A stretch of 21,846 nucleotides of DNA, taken from contig CAZKBT010000051.1 of the NCBI GenBank assembly GCA_964551305.1, forward strand, positions 1 to 21,846. The letters run 5' to 3'. This DNA is from JBAZDC01 sp041654595. GTDB taxonomy: Bacteria > Pseudomonadota > Gammaproteobacteria > Burkholderiales > Burkholderiaceae_B. How positions within the stretch are numbered: position 1 is the first letter of the stretch; every line of letters starts with the position of its first letter. The translations under genes were made by a program, and so were the position numbers. The notes beneath the pieces were generated by a model. It was not told the DNA's origin. It saw nothing but the letters and a program-made list of their open reading frames with translations, and searched no databases. Of the stretch, positions 1 through 8,613 are shown one piece after another.

Positions 1-291
1 GGCAATCGCAGCCCCGAAGCAATTGAGGTCGATACATGCATGCCGTTCTTGCGGCGCCAGATAACTTTGCTGCGTCCCGGATGCCTGGTTGCGTTGGGCA
101 GAGTGTCCGCTGCAGCCCTGCTAGGCCGCGACGAAGAGCTGGACTCGCTTCGAAGCGGCATTCATGCGTATGTCGATGACAATGGCCGCAGCATTCCGCT
201 GGTCGTGACGCATCACCCCGCGTCGCTGCTGCTGCATGCCCGGCTCAAGGCAGATGCATGGCGCGATCTGAACCTGCTGCGCAACCTGTAA
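1..291 (+). CDS. Uracil-DNA glycosylase, family 4 type (3' end only)
   Basis: The reading frame is open from base 1 to the TAA at 289-291, so the gene starts outside the window and only its last 96 residues are present. The visible part matches the C-terminal half of the UDG superfamily (PF03167, family 4/UdgA type): CMPFLRRQITLLRP, then LVALGRVSAAALLG, then the second active-site motif VVTHHPASLL, with the downstream AWRDLNLL helix typical of the end of these proteins. Family members remove uracil from DNA at the start of base-excision repair, and family-4 enzymes usually carry a 4Fe-4S cluster. The cluster cysteines cannot be checked in full; one cysteine at about residue 13 of the fragment fits the position of a late cluster ligand. 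The gene is convergent with lplT. The family is clear; the exact subfamily is an inference. Confidence 0.85.
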   Translation, partial: GNRSPEAIEVDTCMPFLRRQITLLRPGCLVALGRVSAAALLGRDEELDSLRSGIHAYVDDNGRSIPLVVTHHPASLLLHARLKADAWRDLNLLRNL

Positions 292-295
292 GGCC

Positions 296-317
296 GCCGG
301 GCGTTCAGATGCCCGGC
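296..317. terminator. Hairpin between convergent UDG and lplT genes
   Basis: A perfect 7-bp inverted repeat, GCCGGGC at 296-302 and GCCCGGC at 311-317, with an 8-base loop, lies between the UDG stop (289-291) and the lplT stop (321-323). Placement in a 29-base convergent gap suggests a shared terminator. Neither side has a real T tract, so intrinsic termination is uncertain. Confidence 0.45.
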
Positions 318-320
318 AGT

Positions 321-1628
321 TCAGGGCTTCAGCGCCTGGCCGTGGCCATGCTGCCCGATGGCATGTTGCAGGGTCGGGTCTTCGCGGTGATTGCGAATAT
401 TCCAGCGCATGATGACGAGCATCAGCACCGCGACCAGTGAGCCAAAAATGACGATGATGACGTTGACTGGCAATTGCAGCCAGAGCAGCAGGCTGTACAT
501 CGCCAGCATGAACAGGATGTTGAGCTGTTCGTTGAAATTCTGCACGGCGATGGAGTGTCCGGCGGACAGCAGCACGTGCCCGCGATGCTGCAGCAGAGCG
601 TTCATGGGCACGACGAAGAACCCCGACAGGCCGCCGATGAGCAATAGGACCGCGTAGACGGCCCATTGCGAATGGACGATCGTCATCAACATGACCGCAA
701 AGCCCATCAGCACGCCGATGGGCAGTACCGACAAGGCGCGTTTCAAGGGCACGCGTCCGGCGAAAACCGCGCCTACCACGGTTCCCAGGGCAGCGATGCC
801 CATCAGGATGGAGGCCTGGTCCAGCCGATAGCCCAGATGCTGCGCCCCCCATTCTATGACGATGAATTGCAGGGTGGCGCCCGCGCCCCAGAACAGCGTG
901 GTGACCGCCAGCGAGAGTTGTCCCAGCTTGTCGCGCCAGAGAATCTCGACGTAGCCTTTGAAGGTCTTGAGCAGGCGCAAGGGGTTGCGTTCCTGCGGTG
1001 GATAAACGATGTTGGTGCGCGGTATGAGCAGGTTGCATCCCGCCGCGAGCATGTAGATGAAGCCGATGACCAGAATGGCGGCTTCGACGCGGTTCTGGAC
1101 GACGGCGCCGATCCAGGGGTGGGCCAGCAGGCTGGTCGAGACCTTGGGGTGAATGAGCACGCCGCCCACGACGGTGCCGATGATGATGGACAGGACGGTC
1201 AGGCCTTCGATCCAGCTATTGCCCTTGACCAATTGGTCGGGCGGAAGCATTTCCGTCACGATGCCGTACTTGGCCGGCGAATAGGCGGCCGCCCCGATGC
1301 CGACCAGCGTGTACGCACAGAAGACCAGCACCAGTTGTTGCTGGTTGTCGAGCCCGAAGCTCTGGTAATTGAACATGATCACGCAGCCCGCCACTTTGAC
1401 GGCGTTGGTGATGAACATGACCCGGCCCTTGGGGAAGCTGTCGGAAAAGGCGCCGACGAACGCCGCCAGCACGACGTAGGCCAAGGCGAACCACCATTTC
1501 ATCATGGGGGCCATCCAGTCGGGGCCGTGCAGGTCGGCGATGAGCGCGATCGCCGCGATCAGCAGTGCGTTGTCAGCGACGGACGAAAACGCCTGCGCCG
1601 CCATGACGAGGTAAAAGCCTTTGTTCAA
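321..1628 (-). CDS. lplT: Lysophospholipid transporter LplT (MFS)
   Basis: This is a membrane protein of the major facilitator superfamily with about 12 hydrophobic segments. LplT flips lysophospholipids (2-acyl-GPE and similar) across the inner membrane for re-acylation. LplT landmarks are visible: NKGFYLVMAAQ at the N-terminus, AYSPAKYGIVTEM, the LFWGAGATLQF segment, FFVVPMNALLQHRG and SIAVQNFNEQ. The open frame reaches a TTG at 1664, but I prefer the TTG at 1628 (435 aa). A good promoter (TTAACA, 16 bp, TATTAT) covers 1692-1665 and would place transcript starts near 1658, downstream of the first TTG, and family proteins begin just before the NKGF segment. Neither start has a strong Shine-Dalgarno sequence. 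In E. coli lplT is paired with the acyltransferase gene aas; no aas is seen here. The gene is divergent from smc. Confidence 0.9.
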   Translation of the reverse strand: MNKGFYLVMAAQAFSSVADNALLIAAIALIADLHGPDWMAPMMKWWFALAYVVLAAFVGAFSDSFPKGRVMFITNAVKVAGCVIMFNYQSFGLDNQQQLVLVFCAYTLVGIGAAAYSPAKYGIVTEMLPPDQLVKGNSWIEGLTVLSIIIGTVVGGVLIHPKVSTSLLAHPWIGAVVQNRVEAAILVIGFIYMLAAGCNLLIPRTNIVYPPQERNPLRLLKTFKGYVEILWRDKLGQLSLAVTTLFWGAGATLQFIVIEWGAQHLGYRLDQASILMGIAALGTVVGAVFAGRVPLKRALSVLPIGVLMGFAVMLMTIVHSQWAVYAVLLLIGGLSGFFVVPMNALLQHRGHVLLSAGHSIAVQNFNEQLNILFMLAMYSLLLWLQLPVNVIIVIFGSLVAVLMLVIMRWNIRNHREDPTLQHAIGQHGHGQALKP

Positions 1629-1664
1629 TACGTACTCGGTAAGAATTAGGTCCGGTGCGGGCAA

Positions 1665-1692
1665 ATAATATCAGACCGCAAGAAAGTGTTAA
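1665..1692 (-). promoter_or_regulatory. Predicted sigma-70 promoter of lplT
   Basis: On the minus strand, TTAACA (1692-1687, 5/6 to the -35 consensus), a 16-bp spacer, then TATTAT (1670-1665, 5/6 to the -10 consensus). Transcription would begin near 1658, about 30 bases before the TTG at 1628. The site lies inside the long open frame that starts at 1664, which argues for the shorter LplT. Confidence 0.5.
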
Positions 1693-1766
1693 GGAGTATA
1701 GCGTTCGACGGATCCTTCACGGGATTCGCCCGGCGCGATTTCGTCCTGCGAGCCAATCCGGGTGCG

Positions 1767-1794
1767 TTATCATACGCGCAACGTGTTTTATAAC
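1767..1794 (+). promoter_or_regulatory. Possible smc promoter
   Basis: TTATCA (1767-1772), a 16-bp spacer and TATAAC (1789-1794, 5/6) form a plausible sigma-70 site about 80 bases before the smc GTG. The -35 match is modest (4/6). No other convincing plus-strand site was seen in the 1629-1876 divergent gap. Confidence 0.35.
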
Positions 1795-1876
1795 GATAAC
1801 GTCGATCGGTGTCGGTGTTTTCGCCTTCGTCCTCCTTCCGGCCCGCCGGTTCGCCTTCAACCAGTGTTCGTCTATT

Positions 1877-4800
1877 GTGCGTTTGACTCAAATAAAACTC
1901 GCAGGTTTCAAGTCTTTCGTCGAGCCGACGGTCATACCCACGCCCAGCCGATTGGTGGGCGTGGTCGGTCCCAACGGTTGCGGAAAATCCAACATCATCG
2001 ACGCGGTGCGTTGGGTGCTGGGTGAAACGCGGGCATCCGAATTGCGCGGCGAGTCCATGCAGGACGTCATTTTCAATGGATCGGGCAACCGCAAGCCGTC
2101 CGCGCGCGCATCGGTCGAGCTGGTGTTCGACAACAGCGAGGGGCGCGCTGCGGGTCAGTGGAGCGTCTATGCCGAGATCGCCGTGCGCCGCGTGTTGACG
2201 CGGGACGGCACGAGCAGCTACTTCGTCAACAACCAGCAGGTGCGCCGGCGCGACATTCACGATATTTTCCTGGGTACCGGGCTGGGCGCGCGCGGCTACG
2301 CCATCATCGGCCAGGGCATGATCAATCGCCTGATCGAGGCCAAGCCGGAAGAGCTGCGGGTCTTCCTGGAAGAGGCGGCGGGCGTTTCGCGATACAAAGA
2401 ACGCCGGCGCGAAACCGAAACGCGATTGAGCTCCACCCGCGAGAACCTGACTCGGGTCGAGGATATTCTGCGCGAGCTCGGCAGCCAGCTCGAAAAGCTC
2501 GAGTCCCAGGCCGAAGTGGCGCAGCAATATCGCTCCTTGCAGGAAGACGGCGAGAAAAAGCAGCAGATATTGTGGCTGCTCAAGGAAACGCAGGCGAAAG
2601 AAGAGCGGCAGGTCAAGGCAGAGGCCATCGAGCAGGCCCAAAATGAGCTGGAAGCGGCGATCGCCGGCCTGAGGGCGGGCGAATCCGCGCTGGAGTCCCG
2701 CCGCCAGGCGCATTATGCGGCCAGCGACGCGGTGCATGCGGCGCAGGGCCTGCTTTTCGAGGCGGGCGCACAGGTCAGCCGGCTGGAAGCGGAAATACGT
2801 CACGTCGTCGATTCGCGTAATCGTCTCCAGGCGCGCCGCACGGTTTTGCAGCAGCAGATGCAAGAATGGAGCGACCAGCAGACGCATTGCGCGCAACAGA
2901 TCGAGCAGGCGGAGAGCGAGCTGGAAAATGCCGCGATGGCCACCGAGCAGGCCAGGGCGCGCGTGCACGAGGCCGAGGCGGGGCTGCCCGACCTGGACGG
3001 CCAAGTCCGCAAAGCCGCCGCCGCGCGGGAGGAAATGCGGGTCGAGTTGGCGCGCCTGGAGCAAAGCCTGGCGCTGGCCGCGCAGTCCCAGCGGGACGCG
3101 GATCGTCAATTGCAGGCACTGGAGCAGCGCCGGGAGCGGCTGGAGCAGGAACTGCGCGGACTGAACGCTCCCGACCCGTCCGCTCTGGAGCAACTGGCTG
3201 GAGAGCGCGCCGTGCTCGAAGACCAGCTCGAGCTGGCGCAAGGCGAGCTGGCGGAGCTGGAGGCGCGTCTGCCCGATCTGGACGAGGACAGGCGCAAGGC
3301 GCAGCAGGCGGCGCAGGAGGAATCCCAGGCGTTGGCTCGCCTGGAGGCCAGGCTGGCCGCCTTGGGCAAGCTTCAAGAGGACGTGCAAAAGCAAGGCGCC
3401 CTGGCGCCTTGGCTGGACAAGCACGAGCTGTCCGGTTTTGGACGGCTGTGGCAAAAGCTGCATATCGAAACGGGGTGGGAAACGGCGCTGGAGTCCGCCT
3501 TGCGCGAGCGCATGGCCGCGCTGGAAGTGCGTCAGCTGGAGCACGTGCGCGCGTTCGTGGCGGATGCGCCGCCCGCGCGGCTGGCCTTTTACCAGATGCC
3601 GGCGGCCGCGCCCGTTGCGCCGCCGCCCGCCGGCCTGAAGCCGCTGGCCTCGCTGCTGCGGATCCACGATCCCGACCTGCGCACTTTGCTCAACGACTGG
3701 CTGCGAGGGGTCTACGTCGCCGACGACGTGACGCAGGCGCTATCGGCCAGAACGGATCTGCAAGGGCTGGATGCCTACGTCACCAAGCAGGGCCATCTGG
3801 TGGATCGCCATAGCGTGCGATTTTATGCGCCTGATTCGGAGCAGGCCGGTTTGCTGGCCCGACAGCAGGAAATCGAGAATCTGCAGCGCGACGTCAAGGC
3901 GCGCACCCTGATCGCGGATCAGGCCGTGGCCGCGGTCGCCCGCGCGGAAGCCGCCTGGCAGAACGTATCCCAGGCGTTGGGGCCGGCGCGCACGCGGGTG
4001 GCCGAACTGACGCGGCGCCTGCACGACGTGCAGCTTTCTCATTCCCGCCTGCAGCAGCAGGCTGAGCAATCGGGCGAGCGCGCGGCGCGCATCGCGCAGG
4101 ACCAGGCCGAAATCGCTGCGCTGGCCGAAGAGCTCGAGGCGTCCAGGCTCGAATCCGAAGAGCGCTTCGAGGCGCTGGACGAACAGTTGGCAGAGCGCCA
4201 ATCGGTGTTCGCCGATGCGCAGATATCGGGTGAGCAGTTGCAGGCGCGGGCAGAGGCCGCCAGGCAGCAACTGCACGGCCTGCAGCGCGCGGTCCAGGAA
4301 TCGGAGTACGCCGAGCGCAGCTTGCAGGCTCGCATCGTCGAATTGAACCGCACGTTGCAGCTGGCAAGCGACCAGGCGCGCCGCGCGGCGGACGAAATGG
4401 AAGGACTGCAAGGCGAACTGTTCGAGTTGGACGCGTCGGCTTCGCAGGCGGGCCTGCAGGAAGCCCTGGAACTGCGCGCCGAGCGCGAGGAGGCCTTGAC
4501 CCAGGCGCGCATCGAGTTGGACAATCTGGCGGCCTTGCTGCGCGCCGCCGACGAAGAACGCATGGAGCAGGAGCGCACGCTCGAGCCGCGCCGCGCCCGC
4601 ATCATGGAACTGCAATTGCAGGAGCAGGCGGCCCGCCTGGCGGCGGAGCAATTCTCCGAGCAACTGGACGGCGGCGACGTCGATCGCGACGCGTTGCGCG
4701 AGATGATGGCCGACCTGCCCGAGCAATGGCGCCGGGCGCCGTGGCTGCAAAGCGAGGTCCAGCGGATATCGCGCGCGGTCGATGCCTTGGGCCCGGTCAA

Positions 4801-5401
4801 TCTGGCCGCGCTGGACGAGCTGAACACCGCGCGCGAACGCAAGGGTTTCCTAGATTCCCAGCACGCGGACCTGACCGCCGCCATCGATACGCTGGAAGAC
4901 GCCATCCGCAAGATCGATCGCGAAACGCGCGAGCTGCTGCAGGAAACCTTCAATATCGTCAACGGCCATTTCGGCGAACTCTTCCCGCGCCTGTTCGGCG
5001 GCGGCGAGGCCAAGCTGACCATGACGGGCGACGAAATACTGGATGCGGGCGTGCAGGTGATGGCCCAGCCGCCGGGCAAGCGCAACAGCACGATACATTT
5101 ATTGTCGGGCGGCGAAAAGGCATTGACGGCGATTGCGCTGGTTTTCGCCCTGTTCAAGCTGAATCCGGCGCCGTTCTGCCTGCTCGACGAAGTCGATGCG
5201 CCTTTGGATGATGCCAACACGGAACGGTACGCCAATCTGGTCGGCAGCATGAGCGACCAGACCCAATTCCTGTTCATTTCCCACAATAAAATAGCGATGC
5301 AGATGGCCAGCCAGTTGGTGGGCGTTACCATGCAGGAACAGGGTGTTTCCCGGATCGTGGCGGTCGATATCGAATCGGCGCTGCAGTTGGCTGAGGTGTG
5401 A
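1877..5401 (+). CDS. smc: Chromosome segregation ATPase SMC (condensin)
   Basis: The 1174-residue product has the full SMC layout. The N-terminal ATPase head has a Walker A motif GPNGCGKSN at residues 31-39. Two long coiled coils flank a hinge at roughly residues 505-660. The C-terminal head has the ABC signature LSGGEK (S1077) and Walker B CLLDEVDAP with D1104 and E1105. SMC dimers, normally with ScpA and ScpB, load on DNA and drive chromosome organisation and segregation. The open frame extends upstream to 1655, but homology begins at MRLTQIKLAGFKSF, so I place the start at the GTG 1877-1879; the upstream residues look non-coding and cover promoter sequence. The Shine-Dalgarno sequence before the GTG is poor, which may mean low translation. 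It is first gene of the smc-zipA-ligA block. The hinge is divergent and lacks the GG-rich end seen in Bacillus-type SMC. Confidence 0.96.
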   Translation: MRLTQIKLAGFKSFVEPTVIPTPSRLVGVVGPNGCGKSNIIDAVRWVLGETRASELRGESMQDVIFNGSGNRKPSARASVELVFDNSEGRAAGQWSVYAEIAVRRVLTRDGTSSYFVNNQQVRRRDIHDIFLGTGLGARGYAIIGQGMINRLIEAKPEELRVFLEEAAGVSRYKERRRETETRLSSTRENLTRVEDILRELGSQLEKLESQAEVAQQYRSLQEDGEKKQQILWLLKETQAKEERQVKAEAIEQAQNELEAAIAGLRAGESALESRRQAHYAASDAVHAAQGLLFEAGAQVSRLEAEIRHVVDSRNRLQARRTVLQQQMQEWSDQQTHCAQQIEQAESELENAAMATEQARARVHEAEAGLPDLDGQVRKAAAAREEMRVELARLEQSLALAAQSQRDADRQLQALEQRRERLEQELRGLNAPDPSALEQLAGERAVLEDQLELAQGELAELEARLPDLDEDRRKAQQAAQEESQALARLEARLAALGKLQEDVQKQGALAPWLDKHELSGFGRLWQKLHIETGWETALESALRERMAALEVRQLEHVRAFVADAPPARLAFYQMPAAAPVAPPPAGLKPLASLLRIHDPDLRTLLNDWLRGVYVADDVTQALSARTDLQGLDAYVTKQGHLVDRHSVRFYAPDSEQAGLLARQQEIENLQRDVKARTLIADQAVAAVARAEAAWQNVSQALGPARTRVAELTRRLHDVQLSHSRLQQQAEQSGERAARIAQDQAEIAALAEELEASRLESEERFEALDEQLAERQSVFADAQISGEQLQARAEAARQQLHGLQRAVQESEYAERSLQARIVELNRTLQLASDQARRAADEMEGLQGELFELDASASQAGLQEALELRAEREEALTQARIELDNLAALLRAADEERMEQERTLEPRRARIMELQLQEQAARLAAEQFSEQLDGGDVDRDALREMMADLPEQWRRAPWLQSEVQRISRAVDALGPVNLAALDELNTARERKGFLDSQHADLTAAIDTLEDAIRKIDRETRELLQETFNIVNGHFGELFPRLFGGGEAKLTMTGDEILDAGVQVMAQPPGKRNSTIHLLSGGEKALTAIALVFALFKLNPAPFCLLDEVDAPLDDANTERYANLVGSMSDQTQFLFISHNKIAMQMASQLVGVTMQEQGVSRIVAVDIESALQLAEV

Positions 5402-5404
5402 CAG

Positions 5405-5452
5405 ATGAGCGGCAACCTTCATGAACAAAGTTTAGGGCGGGGCAAGCGATGA
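5405..5452 (+). CDS. Possible 15-codon relay ORF between smc and zipA
   Basis: An ATG lies 3 bases after the smc stop and opens a 15-codon frame (MSGNLHEQSLGRGKR). A Shine-Dalgarno-like GAGGTG (5393-5398) sits 6 bases upstream, inside the end of smc. Its TGA (5450-5452) overlaps the zipA ATG (5449-5451) as ATGA. It could carry ribosomes from smc to zipA. It could equally be chance; no homology is recognised. Confidence 0.2.
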   Translation: MSGNLHEQSLGRGKR

Positions 5453-6468
5453 GCGATTTACAGATAGGCTTGATTCTGTTGGGCGTTGCACTGATCCTGG
5501 TCGTGCTGATATTCAACTGGTGGCAGGACCGGCGCATCAGGCAGAAAATGCAGGCGCATTTCCCCGAGACGGAAGAGGATCCCCTGATGAGCAGCGTGCC
5601 GCGCGTGCCGGGCCGCAAAGAGCCGGGACTCGGCGTGCGCCATGAGGACGATCTGCCGGCCGATGATCCCGCCGAGGTGGACCCGGCCACGCAGGCCGTC
5701 ATCGACATTCATTTCGCCCAGCCCGTGTCCACGGCCGCTCTGCATGCCGTGATACATAATCTACACAGGGTCGGCACCAAGCCGCTGCGTGTCTTCGCCG
5801 AGAAAGAGGGGGGCGGACATCGCATGCAACTGCGCGCCGACGAACATTATGTCTCGATGCAGCTGGCGGTGGTGCTGGCCAATCGCAGCGGTCCGCTGAG
5901 CGATATCGAATGGTCGCAGCTATGGACCCTGGCCCAAAGCCTGGCCGAGCGCTTTGATGGCGCGATCGAGGCGCCGGAGCAGGCGCATGTGCTGGAGCAT
6001 GCGCGCAAACTGGATGCCGTGTGCGCCGGCCTCGACGTGCAGGTCGGCCTGGTGCTGCGGCTGCCGGAAACGTACGCGACGGCGGACATCGTACGGGTGC
6101 TCAAGGACGTGGGGTTTCTTTCCTACGGCCGGCAGCTGGCCTGGATGGCCGACACCGGCTTGCCGCGTTTTACCGTGATGCTCGACGGCGTGCATCCTTC
6201 CGAGCTCAAGGCCGAGGGCGTCAATCGCATCGACCTGCTGCTCGACCTGCCCAATAGTCCGCCCGACGACCATGCGTTCAGCCGGATGGCGAGCGTCGGC
6301 CGCGATCTGGCCAGGCGGCTGGATGCGGTGTTGCTGGATGACCAGGGCAATCCCGTGCATGAGCAGGCGGATGCGTCGATCGACCAGCAATTGGCCCAGA
6401 TGTACGACAAGCTGGACAAGGAAGGCTTCCCGGCCAGCTCCGAGCGCGCCGCGCGTGTTTTTGCATGA
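5449..6468 (+). CDS. zipA: ZipA-like cell division protein
   Basis: The 339-residue protein starts with a single transmembrane helix (about residues 5-23, GLILLGVALILVVLIFNWW), then a short basic and acidic linker to about residue 80. The C-terminal domain of about 230 residues resembles the FtsZ-binding domain of ZipA (PF04354): it opens with AVIDIHFAQPVS and continues with hydrophobic strands such as YVSMQLAVVLANRSGPL. ZipA has its N-terminus in the periplasm and tethers FtsZ at the inner membrane. The linker is much shorter than the proline/glutamine-rich linker of E. coli ZipA. Position between smc and ligA matches the zipA-ligA pair known in proteobacteria. Translation is likely coupled: the ATG overlaps the stop of a 15-codon ORF, and its own TGA overlaps the ligA ATG. 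Homology in beta-proteobacteria is weak at sequence level, so 'ZipA-like' is the safer name. Confidence 0.85.
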   Translation: MSDLQIGLILLGVALILVVLIFNWWQDRRIRQKMQAHFPETEEDPLMSSVPRVPGRKEPGLGVRHEDDLPADDPAEVDPATQAVIDIHFAQPVSTAALHAVIHNLHRVGTKPLRVFAEKEGGGHRMQLRADEHYVSMQLAVVLANRSGPLSDIEWSQLWTLAQSLAERFDGAIEAPEQAHVLEHARKLDAVCAGLDVQVGLVLRLPETYATADIVRVLKDVGFLSYGRQLAWMADTGLPRFTVMLDGVHPSELKAEGVNRIDLLLDLPNSPPDDHAFSRMASVGRDLARRLDAVLLDDQGNPVHEQADASIDQQLAQMYDKLDKEGFPASSERAARVFA

Positions 6469-8579
6469 GCATGGTGGGCAATGCGAAAAACGCAGTGCGG
6501 GAGATCGCCGAGCTGCGCGCTGAAATCGATGCGCACAACTATCGGTATTACGTCGAGGATCAGCCCGCGATCTCGGATGCCCAGTACGACAAGCTGCTGA
6601 ACAGGCTCCAGGAGCTGGAGCAGGCCCACCCTGAGCTGATTACGCCGGAATCCCCCACCCAGCGGGTCGGGGCGGAACCCCTGGCGGCTTTTCCCGCGGT
6701 GCGTCACGCCGTGCCCATGCTGTCCCTGGGCAATGCCTTCGATGCCGAAGACGTGCGGGCATTCAACAAGCGTGTCGAGGACACGCTGCGCGGCGCCGGC
6801 CTGCTGGCTCCGGACCGGCCCGTCGACTACGTCGCCGAACTCAAGCTCGACGGCCTGGCGGTCAGCCTGCGCTACGAAAATGGCGTGCTGGTGCGCGCGG
6901 CGACGCGCGGCGACGGCGCCACCGGCGAGGATGTGACCAGCAATATGCGCACCGTGCGGTCTGTGCCGTTGCGCTTGCGGGGCGAGCGCGTGCCCGATGT
7001 GCTCGAGGTCCGCGGCGAAGTCCTGATGCATCGCGCCGACTTCGAGAAGCTCAACCGGGAGCAGCAAAAACGGGGCGAGAAGATATTCGTGAATCCGAGA
7101 AACGCGGGCGCGGGCAGCTTGCGCCAGCTTGATCCCCGCGTCACCGCGCGCCGTCCGCTGCGATTCTTCGCTTATGGCTGGGGCGAGGTGCAATTGGGCC
7201 GCGTTCAGCGCGCCGTGTCGTCCGACCTGTTCGCGGCCGATGAGGGGCGGGAGGCGCTCCTGCCCTATTCCACCTATGCCGAGGTGCTGGACTGGATCTC
7301 CCGCCTGGGGGTTCCGGTCAGCCCGTCGCGCGCCGTCGTGCGCGGCGTCGAGGGCCTGTTGGATTTCTACGAGAAAACCGGCGATTCGCGCGCGCGGCTT
7401 CAGTTCGACATCGACGGCGTCGTCTACAAGGTCAATGATCTTGCCGCGCAGCGCGTGCTGGGCTACGTCGCCCGGGCTCCGCGCTTCGCCCTGGCGCACA
7501 AGTATCCGGCGCAGGAGGAAATCACGACCCTGCTCGACATCGACGTGCAGGTCGGCCGCACCGGCGCGATCACGCCCGTGGCGCGCTTGAAGCCGGTATT
7601 CGTCGGCGGTGTCACGGTGACCAATGCCACCCTGCACAACGAAGGCGAGATCGCGCGCAAGGACGTGCGCATCGGGGACGTCGTCGTGGTGCGGCGGGCC
7701 GGCGACGTCATACCGGAGATCGTGGGGCCGCTGATCGATCGGCGCTCCGACAGTGTGCGGCGGTTCGTCATGCCCACCCACTGTCCGGTCTGCGGCTCGC
7801 TCATCGAGCGCGCCGAAGACGAAGCCGTTTCGCGCTGCACGGGCGGGCTGTTCTGTCCGGCGCAGCGCAAGCAAAGCCTGACGCACGCCGCGGGGCGAAA
7901 GGCGCTGGACATCGAAGGCTTGGGCGAGAAGCTCATCGACCAGCTGGTCGACGACGGGCGGGTCAAGTCCTTGGCCGACCTGTTTTCGCTCAGCGTCGAA
8001 GAGCTGCTGCTCTACGAGCGCATGGGCCGCAAGTCCGCCGAGAACGTCGTCAACGCCATCCAGGCGGCGCGCACGCCGCCCTTGGGCCGGCTGCTTTACG
8101 CGCTGGGCATACGCCACGTAGGGGAAACGACGGCTCGCGACCTGGCGCGGCATTTCGGTTCCCTGGATGCAGTGATGAATGCGGATCCCGAAGAATATTT
8201 GATGGTCAGCGACGTCGGCCCCGCGGTCGCGGCATCCCTGCAGCGGTTTTTCAATGAGCCGCACAACCGCGAAGTCGTGGCTGCGCTGCAGCGGGCCGGG
8301 GTCAGTCCCGTTGCGCCGGAAAAGGCGGCGGGGCGCAGGCCTTTGCAGGGCAAAACCGTGGTATTGACCGGCACGCTTCCAACCTGGACGCGCGAGGAGG
8401 CGACGCAGCGCATCCTGGAGGCCGGCGGCAAGGTCAGCGGGTCGGTGTCTAAGAAAACCGCTTATGTCGTGGCCGGCGAGGAAGCGGGCAGCAAGCTGAA
8501 CAAGGCCAGGGAGCTGGGCGTGGCCATCCTTGACGAAGACGGCTTGAAAGCCTTGCTGGAGACGGGGGCGGGCGCGTAA
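6465..8579 (+). CDS. ligA: NAD-dependent DNA ligase LigA
   Basis: LigA seals nicks in DNA using NAD+, during replication and repair. The 704-residue length and domain order fit the family. The Ia/adenylation domain begins near residue 15 with the NYRYYVEDQP motif. The AMP-accepting lysine is K127 in ELKLDG. An OB fold follows, then a zinc finger with C440, C443, C458 and C464. Helix-hairpin-helix motifs come next (for example ALDIEGLGEKLIDQL) and the last 80 or so residues form a BRCT domain (GKTVVLTGTLPTWTREEA). The ATG at 6465 overlaps the zipA TGA by four bases (ATGA), a clear sign of translational coupling. A second ATG at 6471 is possible but not needed. All catalytic and metal residues checked are present. 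Confidence 0.97.
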   Translation: MSMVGNAKNAVREIAELRAEIDAHNYRYYVEDQPAISDAQYDKLLNRLQELEQAHPELITPESPTQRVGAEPLAAFPAVRHAVPMLSLGNAFDAEDVRAFNKRVEDTLRGAGLLAPDRPVDYVAELKLDGLAVSLRYENGVLVRAATRGDGATGEDVTSNMRTVRSVPLRLRGERVPDVLEVRGEVLMHRADFEKLNREQQKRGEKIFVNPRNAGAGSLRQLDPRVTARRPLRFFAYGWGEVQLGRVQRAVSSDLFAADEGREALLPYSTYAEVLDWISRLGVPVSPSRAVVRGVEGLLDFYEKTGDSRARLQFDIDGVVYKVNDLAAQRVLGYVARAPRFALAHKYPAQEEITTLLDIDVQVGRTGAITPVARLKPVFVGGVTVTNATLHNEGEIARKDVRIGDVVVVRRAGDVIPEIVGPLIDRRSDSVRRFVMPTHCPVCGSLIERAEDEAVSRCTGGLFCPAQRKQSLTHAAGRKALDIEGLGEKLIDQLVDDGRVKSLADLFSLSVEELLLYERMGRKSAENVVNAIQAARTPPLGRLLYALGIRHVGETTARDLARHFGSLDAVMNADPEEYLMVSDVGPAVAASLQRFFNEPHNREVVAALQRAGVSPVAPEKAAGRRPLQGKTVVLTGTLPTWTREEATQRILEAGGKVSGSVSKKTAYVVAGEEAGSKLNKARELGVAILDEDGLKALLETGAGA

Positions 8580-8613
8580 TACAAGACGAAACGAAAAACT
8601 TGTTCCGTATGTG

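Noticed and set aside
1655..1876. N-terminal extension of smc to the first ATG of the open frame
   Set aside because: SMC homology begins at the GTG at 1877. The extension covers promoter-like sequence and has no homology.
1646..3667. Long minus-strand open frame (673 codons) opposite smc
   Set aside because: It is antisense to conserved SMC motifs, has low-complexity composition rich in R, L and Q, and resembles no family. It is a by-product of GC-rich codon use.
6123..8264. Minus-strand open frame (713 codons) opposite zipA and ligA
   Set aside because: It runs across two conserved genes on the other strand, and its translation is H/R/A/G-rich with no recognisable domain.
8581..8603. ACAAG/CTTGT repeat after ligA as a terminator
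   Set aside because: The stem is only 5 AT-containing pairs with a 13-base loop, and no T tract follows.
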